Assembly: GCA_900321665.1 (NCBI GenBank)
Contig: ONWY01000080.1
Span: forward strand, 1-6,462
Direction: 5' to 3'
DNA from: an uncultured Eubacteriales bacterium
GTDB lineage: Bacteria; Bacillota; Clostridia; Oscillospirales; Acutalibacteraceae
Length of the DNA: 6,462 nt
A program made the position numbers and the translations under genes. Positions 1 to 6,369 of the stretch are shown one piece after another (within the stretch, counting starts at the first letter, position 1; each line of letters opens with the position of its first letter). The notes beneath the pieces were generated by a model. The model was not told where the DNA came from. It was given only the letters and a program-made list of their open reading frames with translations, and made no database searches.

Positions 1-693
1 TGTCGTTTTGAAGGCGCCAAAAAAGAAAAAATCAAGGTGCTACACAATGGGTATGATACAGAGCATAGGGCTGTTTCGCTTGCAACCAATCAGCATGCCG
101 CACTTACTGTTTCTTATGCGGGGGATATGTATTTAGGGCGTCGAGATGCTGATATGCTTTTTGCCGCAATAAAACAGGTGGCAGATACTTCTTCAGAAAT
201 AAGTGCAAACGATTTCTCGTTTTCATATGCCGGCAAAGAGGGCGCAGTGGTTCGTTTACAAGCTGAAAAATACGGTATACAAGCCATTGTAAATGATTAT
301 GGATTTGTGCCCCATGCACAAGCGATTCGCTTACAGCAGGAATCGGATTTATTGCTATTATTAACTTGGAATACGGGGATTGACCAAGGCATTCTACCCG
401 GCAAGTTTTATGAGTATATGATGGCGGAAAAACCGATTATATGTATTACTTGCGGCTCTTTGCCAAATGGCGAAGCAGAACACATGATAAATAATATGCA
501 TTTGGGTATTGCTGTTAATGAAATCGAATACAAAAAAGGTATTGAGCAATTAGCTTTGTATTTGAAGCAGCAGATGCAAAACAAAAAGCAAAAACAAAAA
601 ATTATATATACTCCTGACAAAGCCAAAGTGCTTGAATTTAATTATGATAATTTGGCTTTAAAATTAGAACAGTTGATAGAGGAAATCGTATGA
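1..693 (+). CDS. Family-4 glycosyltransferase, C-terminal part (5' end cut by window edge)
   Basis: The reading frame is open from base 1 to the TGA at 691-693, giving 230 visible residues. This is the C-terminal, nucleotide-sugar-binding half of a GT-B fold glycosyltransferase that would transfer a sugar to a growing polysaccharide at the cytoplasmic membrane face. Residues are numbered from base 1. The linker motif VLHNGYD (13-19) resembles the IPNGVD/HNGYD segment of GT4 enzymes. A Rossmann-type strand with YAGDMYLGRRD follows (39-49). The segment GFVPHAQAIRLQQESDLLLLL (about 101-121) matches the usual 'loop plus helix before the donor site', and PGKFYEYMMAEKPII (133-147) is the donor-binding block, where the Glu of FYEY corresponds to the second Glu of the EX7E motif. 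The GTG at 37 could be read as a start, but it lies inside the conserved linker, has homologous coding sequence upstream and no separated ribosome site, so the gene surely starts left of the window. Its stop overlaps the next start by 4 bp. Donor and acceptor are not predictable. Confidence 0.85.
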   Translation, partial: CRFEGAKKEKIKVLHNGYDTEHRAVSLATNQHAALTVSYAGDMYLGRRDADMLFAAIKQVADTSSEISANDFSFSYAGKEGAVVRLQAEKYGIQAIVNDYGFVPHAQAIRLQQESDLLLLLTWNTGIDQGILPGKFYEYMMAEKPIICITCGSLPNGEAEHMINNMHLGIAVNEIEYKKGIEQLALYLKQQMQNKKQKQKIIYTPDKAKVLEFNYDNLALKLEQLIEEIV

Positions 694-1901
694 TAAAAAG
701 AATTATTCTTATTACAAATGCATTTCCATACGGTAGCGGAGAAACTTTTTTAGAGCCGGAAATATCATGTGTTCCGAACGATGTGGAGATGGTAATTGTG
801 CCGCTTCAGCAACCGGAAGGAACAGCAAGGGATGTTCATGATTGTCGCGTCTGTTCGTTAAAGAATGTTGCTTCTCCAAATAGCAGATTTACAATATTGA
901 AAGCAGTGTTCTCAAAAGTTTTTTTTCAGGGCTTAAAAGAACTCAAACAATGCAATAAATTCAGCAAACGCGGTCTTAAAGAATTGTTAATGTTTGTTTA
1001 TTCCGCAAAAGTAATAGCGGCGAAAATACAAGCCTCACTTTTGCAAAATCAGATTGTGATTGATGAACATGATATTCTATATTCTTATTGGATGGACAGT
1101 GCTGCTTTAGCAGCATATTATCTGGCAAACAATAAGGCAAAAGTGATTTGCAGGGCACACGGTGCCGACCTTTATGATGAGCGCACCGAAATCGGGCATC
1201 AATTTTTAAGAAAATATATGTGCAATCGCTTTAGTAGCGTTTTCCCAATTTCCAAGCAAGGAGCAGATTATTTAATTAACAGAACCGAATGCAGTAATAA
1301 AATACATTTTTTCCATTTAGGCGTTATGGATCACGGGGAGCAGCCATATCACCATTCAAATTTGCTAAACATCGTAAGTTGTTCTAATGTGATTGATTTA
1401 AAAAGGCTCGATATCATTATTGAAGCATTGAGTGTGTTAAAGGATATTCCCTATCGGTGGATACATTTTGGCGATGGAGAGAAATTGGAAGAGATTAAGC
1501 AAAGAGCAACATCAAAATTAGCTGCAGGAACATTTTGGTTCGCAGGCAGAGTACCGAATGATGAATTGCACCGATATTATCAACAAAATGAGGTGAGCAT
1601 ATTTGTAAATGCAAGCGATACAGAGGGTATCCCTGTATCTATTATGGAGGCAATTAGTCATGGTATACCGGTGATTGCTACTGATGTAGGCGGTACAGCC
1701 GAGGTGGTACATCACAAACAAAACGGATTGCTCATCGAGCCGGGAAATCCGCTTGCATTGGCTGAGGCAATTCAAAGCATTGCCCAACTGCCGGAAAGTG
1801 AATATATGCATTTTAGAGAAAATGCAAGGCGCGAATATTTGCAAGATTGGAATGCACAAGTCAATTTTAAAGAGTTTTATCAAATACTAAAAGAACTATA
1901 A
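690..1901 (+). CDS. Family-4 glycosyltransferase (GT-B, retaining type)
   Basis: A complete 403-residue protein of normal length for a GT4 enzyme; it probably adds one sugar of the polysaccharide repeat unit on the cytoplasmic side. The N-terminal domain opens with ITNAFPYGSGETFLEPEI (8-25), a form common in polysaccharide-cluster GT4 proteins, and carries YSYW (131-134) and RAHGADLYDER (155-165). The C-terminal donor domain starts near SCSNVIDLKRLD (230-241), a version of the 'GRLxxxKG' segment. It continues with HFGDGEKLEEI (259-269), FAGRVPNDEL (284-293) and the EX7E motif at Glu312 to Glu320 in EGIPVSIME, followed by GIPVIATDVGGTAEVV (325-340). These are standard donor phosphate and ribose contacts. 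The ATG at 690 overlaps the previous stop (ATGA), and AGAGGA at 678-683 sits 6 bp before it, which indicates translational coupling. An 8-T run at 919-926 lies in the less conserved N-terminal domain. No signal peptide or membrane segment is visible. Sugar specificity is unknown; the class assignment is secure. Confidence 0.92.
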   Translation: MIKRIILITNAFPYGSGETFLEPEISCVPNDVEMVIVPLQQPEGTARDVHDCRVCSLKNVASPNSRFTILKAVFSKVFFQGLKELKQCNKFSKRGLKELLMFVYSAKVIAAKIQASLLQNQIVIDEHDILYSYWMDSAALAAYYLANNKAKVICRAHGADLYDERTEIGHQFLRKYMCNRFSSVFPISKQGADYLINRTECSNKIHFFHLGVMDHGEQPYHHSNLLNIVSCSNVIDLKRLDIIIEALSVLKDIPYRWIHFGDGEKLEEIKQRATSKLAAGTFWFAGRVPNDELHRYYQQNEVSIFVNASDTEGIPVSIMEAISHGIPVIATDVGGTAEVVHHKQNGLLIEPGNPLALAEAIQSIAQLPESEYMHFRENARREYLQDWNAQVNFKEFYQILKEL

Positions 1902-1918
1902 AAGCAGGGAGAATAATT

Positions 1919-3139
1919 ATGGTAAATGTTATTGGTCTTGGATATATTGGTCTACCGACAGCGTTGATGATGGCATCTCATGGTGTGGAAGTGGTAGGCA
2001 CAGATTATAATGAAGAATTGGTAGCAACACTCAACGCAGGCAAAACTACTTTTAAAGAAAAGGGATTAGATGAGTTATTTGCCGATGCTTTGAATGCCGG
2101 CATTACTTTCAGCACAGAGTATCAGAAAACGGATGTTTATATTGTTTCTGTGCCGACACCGTATGATAAATTCAGCAAAAAAATTGATGCTTGCTATGTG
2201 GTTTCTGCTGTTAAAAGTGTGATGGAAGTTTGTCGGAAAGGAGCTACCGTTGTCATTGAATCAACTGTTTCTCCCGGCACCATTGATAAATTCGTGCGCC
2301 CGGTGATTGAAAAAAACGGGTTTGAAATCGGCGAGGACATCCACTTGGTGCACGCACCGGAGCGGATTATTCCCGGTAATATGGTGCATGAGCTTTTGCA
2401 TAACAACCGCACAATCGGCGCAGATAATAAAGCAATCGGAGAAAAGGTGAAACAACTTTATGCTTCGTTTTGCCAAGGAAGTATTGTAGTAACCGATATC
2501 CGCACGGCAGAAATGACAAAGGTGGTTGAAAACACATTTAGAGCGGTGAATATAGCCTTTGCCAATGAGCTTGCAAAAATTTGCAGGCATGATGATATGG
2601 ATGTTTATGAAATTATAAAAATTTGCAATATGCATCCGCGAGTTAATATTTTGCAGCCGGGTCCCGGTGTCGGTGGGCATTGTATCAGCGTTGACCCTTG
2701 GTTCTTGGTGGGCGATTATCCCGCGTTGACAAAGGTAATTGGCGAGTCAATGAAAATTAACGATTCCATGCCGGATTTTGTGCTTGAAAGAATCTATGAA
2801 ATTATGAAAGAGAAAGGCCTAACAGATATTACAAGAGTGGGTCTTTATGGGTTGACTTACAAAGAAAATGTGGATGATATGAGAGAATCCCCCACATTAC
2901 AGTTACTTGAAAGCCAGGAAAGACATTTGGCAGTGGGGTTAAAGGTATATGACCCGTTTATTGAAAAGGATGTGGTCAAAAACCAGTACCATGATTTAGA
3001 TGCATTTTTAAATGCTGTTGATTTGGTTGTAATTATGGTAGGTCACAATGAAATCAAAGAAAATTTGGAAAAGCTTTCTTCTAAAATAGTGTTAGATACA
3101 AGAAATATTTGTGATTTACCACACACATATTTTATTTAA
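1919..3139 (+). CDS. wecC: UDP-N-acetyl-D-mannosamine dehydrogenase (UDP-ManNAcA-forming)
   Basis: A 406-residue NAD-dependent nucleotide-sugar 6-dehydrogenase. It oxidises UDP-ManNAc twice at C6 to UDP-N-acetyl-D-mannosaminuronic acid. Motifs in order: Rossmann NAD site VIGLGYIGLP (4-13) with acidic Asp29 at the end of the second strand; VIESTVSPGT (112-121); HAPERIIPGN (145-154); the central helix TAEMTKVVENTFRAVNIAFANEL (196-218) with conserved Lys201 and Asn205; and the catalytic loop GPGVGGHCISVDPW with nucleophile Cys255 and Asp259. The C-terminal UDP-binding domain contains GLYGLTYKENVDDMRESP (308-325). The HAPERIIPGN and GGHCISVDPWFL forms, and the adjoining 2-epimerase gene, point to the WecC/Cap5O branch rather than UDP-glucose dehydrogenase. 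A UDP-GalNAc or UDP-GlcNAc dehydrogenase (WbpA/TviB-like) is the main alternative. GGGAG at 1907-1911 lies 7 bp before the ATG. It follows the upstream GT4 gene by 17 bp and precedes wecB by 20 bp. All key residues are present; nothing looks broken. Confidence 0.93.
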   Translation: MVNVIGLGYIGLPTALMMASHGVEVVGTDYNEELVATLNAGKTTFKEKGLDELFADALNAGITFSTEYQKTDVYIVSVPTPYDKFSKKIDACYVVSAVKSVMEVCRKGATVVIESTVSPGTIDKFVRPVIEKNGFEIGEDIHLVHAPERIIPGNMVHELLHNNRTIGADNKAIGEKVKQLYASFCQGSIVVTDIRTAEMTKVVENTFRAVNIAFANELAKICRHDDMDVYEIIKICNMHPRVNILQPGPGVGGHCISVDPWFLVGDYPALTKVIGESMKINDSMPDFVLERIYEIMKEKGLTDITRVGLYGLTYKENVDDMRESPTLQLLESQERHLAVGLKVYDPFIEKDVVKNQYHDLDAFLNAVDLVVIMVGHNEIKENLEKLSSKIVLDTRNICDLPHTYFI

Positions 3140-3159
3140 TTTCTTCTAAAGGTTCATCA

Positions 3160-4281
3160 ATGAAAAAAATTATGCTTGTTTTTGGCACAAGACCGGAGGC
3201 AATTAAAATGTGCCCGCTTGTGTTGGAATTAAAAAACAGAAAAAATGTGCAAACAATCGTTTGCGTGACCGGGCAGCACCGACAAATGTTGGATCAGGTG
3301 CTACATACTTTTGGAGTGGTGCCGGATTATGACTTATCGGTTATGACGGCAAACCAAACACTGTTTGATATTACAACGAATATTTTAGAAAAAATCAAAG
3401 AAGTATTAGAGAAAGAAAACCCGAATACTGTTTTGGTGCACGGTGACACGTCTACTACTTTTGTTACCGCGTTAGCCTGTTTTTATTTGCAAATACCGCT
3501 CGGTCATGTGGAGGCAGGTTTACGCACATATAATATTTATAGTCCGTATCCCGAAGAATTTAATCGCCAAGCGGTGGGCATTATTGCAAACTACCATTTT
3601 GCACCGACACCGATTGCGGCAGAAAACTTAATAAAAGAGGGAAAAAACGCTTCTCAAATTTACATCACCGGTAATACGGTAATAGATGCTATGCGGCATA
3701 CGGTTCGGAAGGATTACAGGCATCCCGAGCTTGAATGGGTTGGTGATAGTAAACTTATTTTTATTACAGCCCATAGGCGTGAAAATTTGGGGCAGCCGAT
3801 GCATAATATGTTTCGCGCTATTCGCAGAGTGCTGGAGGAACATCCCGAGTGCAAAGCGATATATCCGATTCATATGAATCCTGTTGTCAGAAAAGCGGCA
3901 GAAGAAGAGCTTGCGGGATGCGACAGAATTCATATCATCGAGCCGATTGAAGTGTTTGATTGCCATAATTTTGAAGCACGCGCCTATTTGTGCCTGACGG
4001 ATTCCGGCGGAATTCAAGAAGAATGCCCGAGCTATGGAGTGCCGGTATTGGTTATGCGCGATACAACGGAAAGACCGGAAGGCATTGCAGCAGGAACACT
4101 TAAATTGGTTGGCACGTCGGAAGAAAACATTTATAACACCTTCAGTTTGTTGTTAGAAAATGAAGAGGAATATAACAAAATGTCTCATGCGTGCAATCCA
4201 TATGGAGACGGCTATGCGTGTGAACGCATAGCAAATATTTTGGAGGGCAAAGAATACAGCGCATGGGACGGTAAAGAATAA
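3160..4281 (+). CDS. wecB: UDP-N-acetylglucosamine 2-epimerase, non-hydrolysing
   Basis: A 373-residue cytoplasmic GT-B-fold enzyme that interconverts UDP-GlcNAc and UDP-ManNAc, supplying the substrate of the dehydrogenase encoded just upstream (also called mnaA or cap5P). The start MLVFGTRPEAIKMCPL (5-20) is diagnostic, with Arg11 and Lys16. Other family blocks are VTGQHRQMLDQVL (36-48), VHGDTSTT (93-100) with Asp97, GHVEAGLRT (115-123) with Glu118, YPEEFNRQ (130-137) with Glu132, ITAHRRENLG (202-211) with His205, YPIHMNP (235-241), TDSGGIQEE (280-288) and RDTTERPEG (300-308). The TGQH block is the region that in Gram-positive homologues helps form an allosteric UDP-GlcNAc site, so substrate activation is plausible but inferred. 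Weak ribosome site AAAGG at 3148-3152, 7 bp before the ATG. Length is typical. It is the last gene of the + strand operon. A hydrolysing NeuC-type epimerase is unlikely because the motifs and the WecC partner fit the non-hydrolysing form. Confidence 0.96.
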   Translation: MKKIMLVFGTRPEAIKMCPLVLELKNRKNVQTIVCVTGQHRQMLDQVLHTFGVVPDYDLSVMTANQTLFDITTNILEKIKEVLEKENPNTVLVHGDTSTTFVTALACFYLQIPLGHVEAGLRTYNIYSPYPEEFNRQAVGIIANYHFAPTPIAAENLIKEGKNASQIYITGNTVIDAMRHTVRKDYRHPELEWVGDSKLIFITAHRRENLGQPMHNMFRAIRRVLEEHPECKAIYPIHMNPVVRKAAEEELAGCDRIHIIEPIEVFDCHNFEARAYLCLTDSGGIQEECPSYGVPVLVMRDTTERPEGIAAGTLKLVGTSEENIYNTFSLLLENEEEYNKMSHACNPYGDGYACERIANILEGKEYSAWDGKE

Positions 4282-4291
4282 GGTCTCATTC

Positions 4292-4316
4292 AAAAAAGCG
4301 AGCCGGACGGCTCGCT
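4292..4316 (-). terminator. Rho-independent terminator for the leftward acyltransferase-GT2 unit
   Basis: AGCGAGCCG (4297-4305) and CGGCTCGCT (4308-4316) are perfect inverted repeats around GA, forming at least an 8-bp GC-rich stem with a 4-base loop. Read on the - strand the hairpin is followed by a T run (the six A residues at 4292-4297 on the + strand), the classic intrinsic terminator layout, and it begins 10 bp after the GT2 stop codon. On the + strand the hairpin is followed by GAGAATAAAG, with no T run, so it would be a poor intrinsic terminator for the wecB transcript, although the hairpin could still stabilise that RNA's 3' end. Confidence 0.9.
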
Positions 4317-4326
4317 GAGAATAAAG

Positions 4327-5277
4327 TCAGATAAGTTTCACAAATAATTTATAAATGAATGGAAAACGAATGAAACATATTTCTATTTTTTCTTTCATTT
4401 TTAATAGAACTCTCACTTCCCGATAGTGTTCACTAATATAGGCTTTACATTCGGTTAATTCGTTTCGATACTCCGCTTGTAAGTGTTGTCGATAAATGTT
4501 TCGAATAATACTAATTCTCGCTTTAAAGCAATATTTTTTGGCATTGTCGATTTGCTTGGGAGCAGCACTTTCAACTATTTTTAATGCGGCATCTTTTGAT
4601 TTGAGTTCCGTAAAACGGTTTTTGTTAAATTTTCCGCCGGTCACAGAGCCGGAACGCTTAAAATAAAAATATAAGCCGAGAGGGTTGATGGTTGCATGAG
4701 AGCAGTTTTGAAGGTAGTGCAGGTTAAAAAGTAAATCCTCACCATAATAAATGCCTACAGGAAAACGGTTATGACCGATTAGCTCTTTTTTGTAAAGTTT
4801 GTTGCAGACAGAGTTATTCAGGTGACCGAAAACTTCGTCCCACAACTGTTCTTTATTTAAAAGCAATGCAGCAGGAGTATTTTTAGGCAAAGGTTCAAAT
4901 GTGGTTTTGCTCTCGGCAACAAATTCACAACCGCAAATAGAGAGGTCAGCTTGGGGGTATTCCTCAAGGGAATCTAAAAGGGTTTGCAAAAAATGCGGGT
5001 CAACAGTATCATCACTATCTATAAAAGTGATATATTCACCTTTGGCAGTTTCAAGCCCTGTGTTACGCGCAGAGGATTGGCCGCCGTTTTGCTGATGGAT
5101 TACTTTAATGCGAGCATCTTTAAGCGCATAAGTATCACAGATTTCTCCGCTTCTATCCGGTGAATCGTTGTTTACAAGAATCAGCTCGAAATCACTGTAG
5201 GTTTGATTGAGAACAGAATCAATGCAATTACTTAAATATTGTTCGACATTATAAACGGGAATGATAATGCTAATCAT
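4327..5277 (-). CDS. Family-2 glycosyltransferase (GT-A fold, inverting)
   Basis: A 316-residue protein resembling capsule and exopolysaccharide GT2 enzymes; it would transfer a sugar from a nucleotide donor to a lipid-linked acceptor at the membrane. The N-terminal GT-A domain shows ISIIIPVYNVEQYL (2-15), VLNQTYSDFELILVNNDSPD (22-41), NGGQSSARNTGL (64-75), the metal-binding DXD motif as DSDD (87-90), and GEDLLFNLHYL (179-189), whose ED pair (180-181) fits the catalytic-base position. SVCNKLYKKELI (156-167) is typical of this subgroup. The nucleotide-binding segment reads VNNDSPD where relatives usually have V(N/D)DGSPD, so the usual Asp is Asn37 and the Gly is Asp38. The last 90 residues are basic and end in an aromatic-rich stretch, with no clear membrane span. 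AGGAG (5284-5288) lies 6 bp before the ATG, inside the end of the upstream acyltransferase gene, and the two genes overlap by 8 bp, so they should be co-translated. Donor and acceptor are unknown. Confidence 0.92.
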   Translation of the reverse strand: MISIIIPVYNVEQYLSNCIDSVLNQTYSDFELILVNNDSPDRSGEICDTYALKDARIKVIHQQNGGQSSARNTGLETAKGEYITFIDSDDTVDPHFLQTLLDSLEEYPQADLSICGCEFVAESKTTFEPLPKNTPAALLLNKEQLWDEVFGHLNNSVCNKLYKKELIGHNRFPVGIYYGEDLLFNLHYLQNCSHATINPLGLYFYFKRSGSVTGGKFNKNRFTELKSKDAALKIVESAAPKQIDNAKKYCFKARISIIRNIYRQHLQAEYRNELTECKAYISEHYREVRVLLKMKEKIEICFIRFPFIYKLFVKLI

Positions 5278-6232
5278 GTTTTTCTCCTAATTTAGTAATA
5301 ACCTGATTTTTTAAAAACACATATGCGCTTACAATCGGAAATAGCACGATAAGTGTTGCTATCGCACAAAGCCAACCAAAGGGGATTAGCTTTTCCGCCA
5401 CCGATAGAATGATGTAGTGAAATCCGTAGTAATACAAACTGTTTTTGCCGATTAATTGTAAAATTTTTACTTTTTCTATCACCATAGAAACGCATATGAT
5501 AAATGCACTGCCGCAAATACCGCTTAAAATATATAGAGGCAGAATGCCGGTATTTAAACTGCTAAAATCAAATCCGGTATGGTTGCTTAAGAAGGCATTA
5601 GTTGCCACACAGGCCGCAAATAAAAGCAAAGAGATTAAAGCGACCAGCCCTTTCTTTTCTTGAACCAAATAGATATATTGTTTCGCCTTTTTGCCAAAGA
5701 GAATAAAGAAACAAGCAAGCGGTAATAAGCTGATAATAGATGTAACACCGGTGAGGTAATGAATGGAAACACAAATCAACATGCTACCGATTAAGCACAA
5801 ACAACGCAACCAAAATTGCTTGATTTTTTCAATAAAAAACAAAACCAATTCGGATAAAAATATACAGGGCAAAAACCAAAGTGCATAAACAGAAGTGTAA
5901 GCACTACCGCTTACAGGCACAAAAATACTGATTATGCCGTGCAATAAATCAAACGCATTAGGAGCAATAAAGCGGTGAACTAAAAATTTTTCAGTTAGCA
6001 ATAGTGCGGCGAAAAGAAAATAAGGAATTAGGATTGATTTTGTGCGCTTTAAAATAAACTCTTTTGTCGGTCGATTGGCATTAAATGTAAAGCCTGCCAA
6101 AACAAAAAAGGCAGCCATGTGAAAAGAATTGATGATTAATTGTGCAGTGGATGGGATTTCACTATGACCAAAAACCACAAAAATGATGAGCAGACCTTTT
6201 GCTACATCTATCCATTGAATTCTTTTTTTCAT
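5270..6232 (-). CDS. Acyltransferase-3 family membrane protein (probable sugar O-acetyltransferase)
   Basis: A 320-residue integral membrane protein with about ten hydrophobic segments (near residues 11-22, 36-49, 66-81, 116-134, 141-160, 163-180, 196-215, 229-252, 265-282 and 286-306). The family signature is clear: RIQWIDVAKGLLIIFVVFGHS (4-24) with Asp9 and the conserved His23, SFHMAAFFVLAGFTF (36-50) and KRTKSILIPYF (62-72), then ALWFLPCIFLSEL (117-129) and IGKNSLYYYGFHY (261-273). Members such as WecH and OafA-type proteins move acyl groups, usually acetyl, onto sugars of surface polysaccharides; in this locus O-acetylation of the repeat unit is the likely role. A flippase-like or succinyl-transfer role cannot be excluded. 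It is the first gene of the leftward unit: AAAGGA (6240-6245) is 7 bp before the ATG and a consensus promoter lies just upstream. The length is typical of the compact single-domain members without a C-terminal SGNH domain. Confidence 0.9.
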   Translation of the reverse strand: MKKRIQWIDVAKGLLIIFVVFGHSEIPSTAQLIINSFHMAAFFVLAGFTFNANRPTKEFILKRTKSILIPYFLFAALLLTEKFLVHRFIAPNAFDLLHGIISIFVPVSGSAYTSVYALWFLPCIFLSELVLFFIEKIKQFWLRCLCLIGSMLICVSIHYLTGVTSIISLLPLACFFILFGKKAKQYIYLVQEKKGLVALISLLLFAACVATNAFLSNHTGFDFSSLNTGILPLYILSGICGSAFIICVSMVIEKVKILQLIGKNSLYYYGFHYIILSVAEKLIPFGWLCAIATLIVLFPIVSAYVFLKNQVITKLGEKHD

Positions 6233-6255
6233 ATAAATGTCCTTTAAGTTAAAAT

Positions 6256-6270
6256 TATAATGTTATTATA
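6256..6270. repeat. Inverted repeat TATAAT-GTT-ATTATA over the -10 region
   Basis: TATAAT (6256-6261) and ATTATA (6265-6270) are perfect inverted copies around GTT. The right arm is the -10 element of the leftward promoter and the left arm reads as a -10 hexamer on the + strand. No TTGACA-like element is present at 16-18 bp upstream on the + strand, so rightward activity toward licD is only a possibility. In such AT-rich DNA the symmetry may be chance. Confidence 0.4.
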
Positions 6271-6293
6271 GAAAAAAAACAAACTGAAGTCAA
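6265..6293 (-). promoter_or_regulatory. Vegetative (sigma-70/sigma-A type) promoter of the leftward unit
   Basis: On the - strand, TTGACT (6293-6288) and TATAAT (6270-6265) are separated by exactly 17 bp. This matches the -35 consensus in five of six positions and the -10 consensus in all six. A T-rich stretch (8 T) sits within the spacer. Transcription would start around 6258, leaving a leader of roughly 25 bases that contains the AAAGGA ribosome site of the acyltransferase gene. A second TATAAT (6259-6254) lies 11 bp downstream but has no matching -35 element. Confidence 0.85.
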
Positions 6294-6320
6294 TAAAAGA
6301 GAAAGACAGTCATGTGATTT

Positions 6321-6334
6321 AGGAATAAATTCCT
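6321..6334. repeat. Short palindrome AGGAAT-AA-ATTCCT in the divergent intergenic region
   Basis: AGGAAT (6321-6326) and ATTCCT (6329-6334) are perfect inverted repeats. Read rightward as RNA, a 5-bp stem AGGAA/TTCCT with a TAAA loop is followed by TTTTCT (6335-6340). The stem is short and AU-rich and the T run is broken, so this would be a weak terminator or attenuator at best. As DNA it could equally be an operator between the divergent genes. Its function is unknown. Confidence 0.35.
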
Positions 6335-6351
6335 TTTTCTAATTAAGTGGC

Positions 6352-6358
6352 AAGGGGA
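6352..6358 (+). promoter_or_regulatory. Ribosome binding site supporting the licD-like start
   Basis: AAGGGGA (6352-6358) lies 11 bp before the ATG at 6370. The spacing is a little long, but no closer purine-rich site or alternative in-frame start is seen, so it fixes the start of the gene at the right edge. Confidence 0.6.
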
Positions 6359-6369
6359 AAATAGATTTT

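Noticed and set aside
37..693. GTG at 37 as a genuine start of the first gene
   Set aside because: The frame is open back to base 1, the GTG codes for a residue inside the conserved KVLHNGYD linker of GT4 enzymes, and no spaced ribosome site precedes it; the gene is cut by the window edge.
919..926. 8-T tract inside the second GT4 gene as a phase-variation switch
   Set aside because: The tract encodes Val-Phe-Phe in frame, the gene is intact, and runs of this length are expected in AT-rich DNA; no supporting pattern of repeats in other genes of the window.
1518..1883. 121-codon open frame on the - strand inside the second GT4 gene
   Set aside because: It is antisense to the donor-binding domain that contains the EX7E motif; the translation shows no family resemblance.
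2261..2680. 139-codon open frame on the - strand inside wecC
   Set aside because: It lies antisense to the most conserved part of wecC, has a composition typical of a shadow frame (Cys, His and Ile rich, no recognisable motif) and no gene-like context.
3628..4017. 129-codon open frame on the - strand inside wecB
   Set aside because: It is a shadow of a strongly conserved coding region with no ribosome site or motif support.
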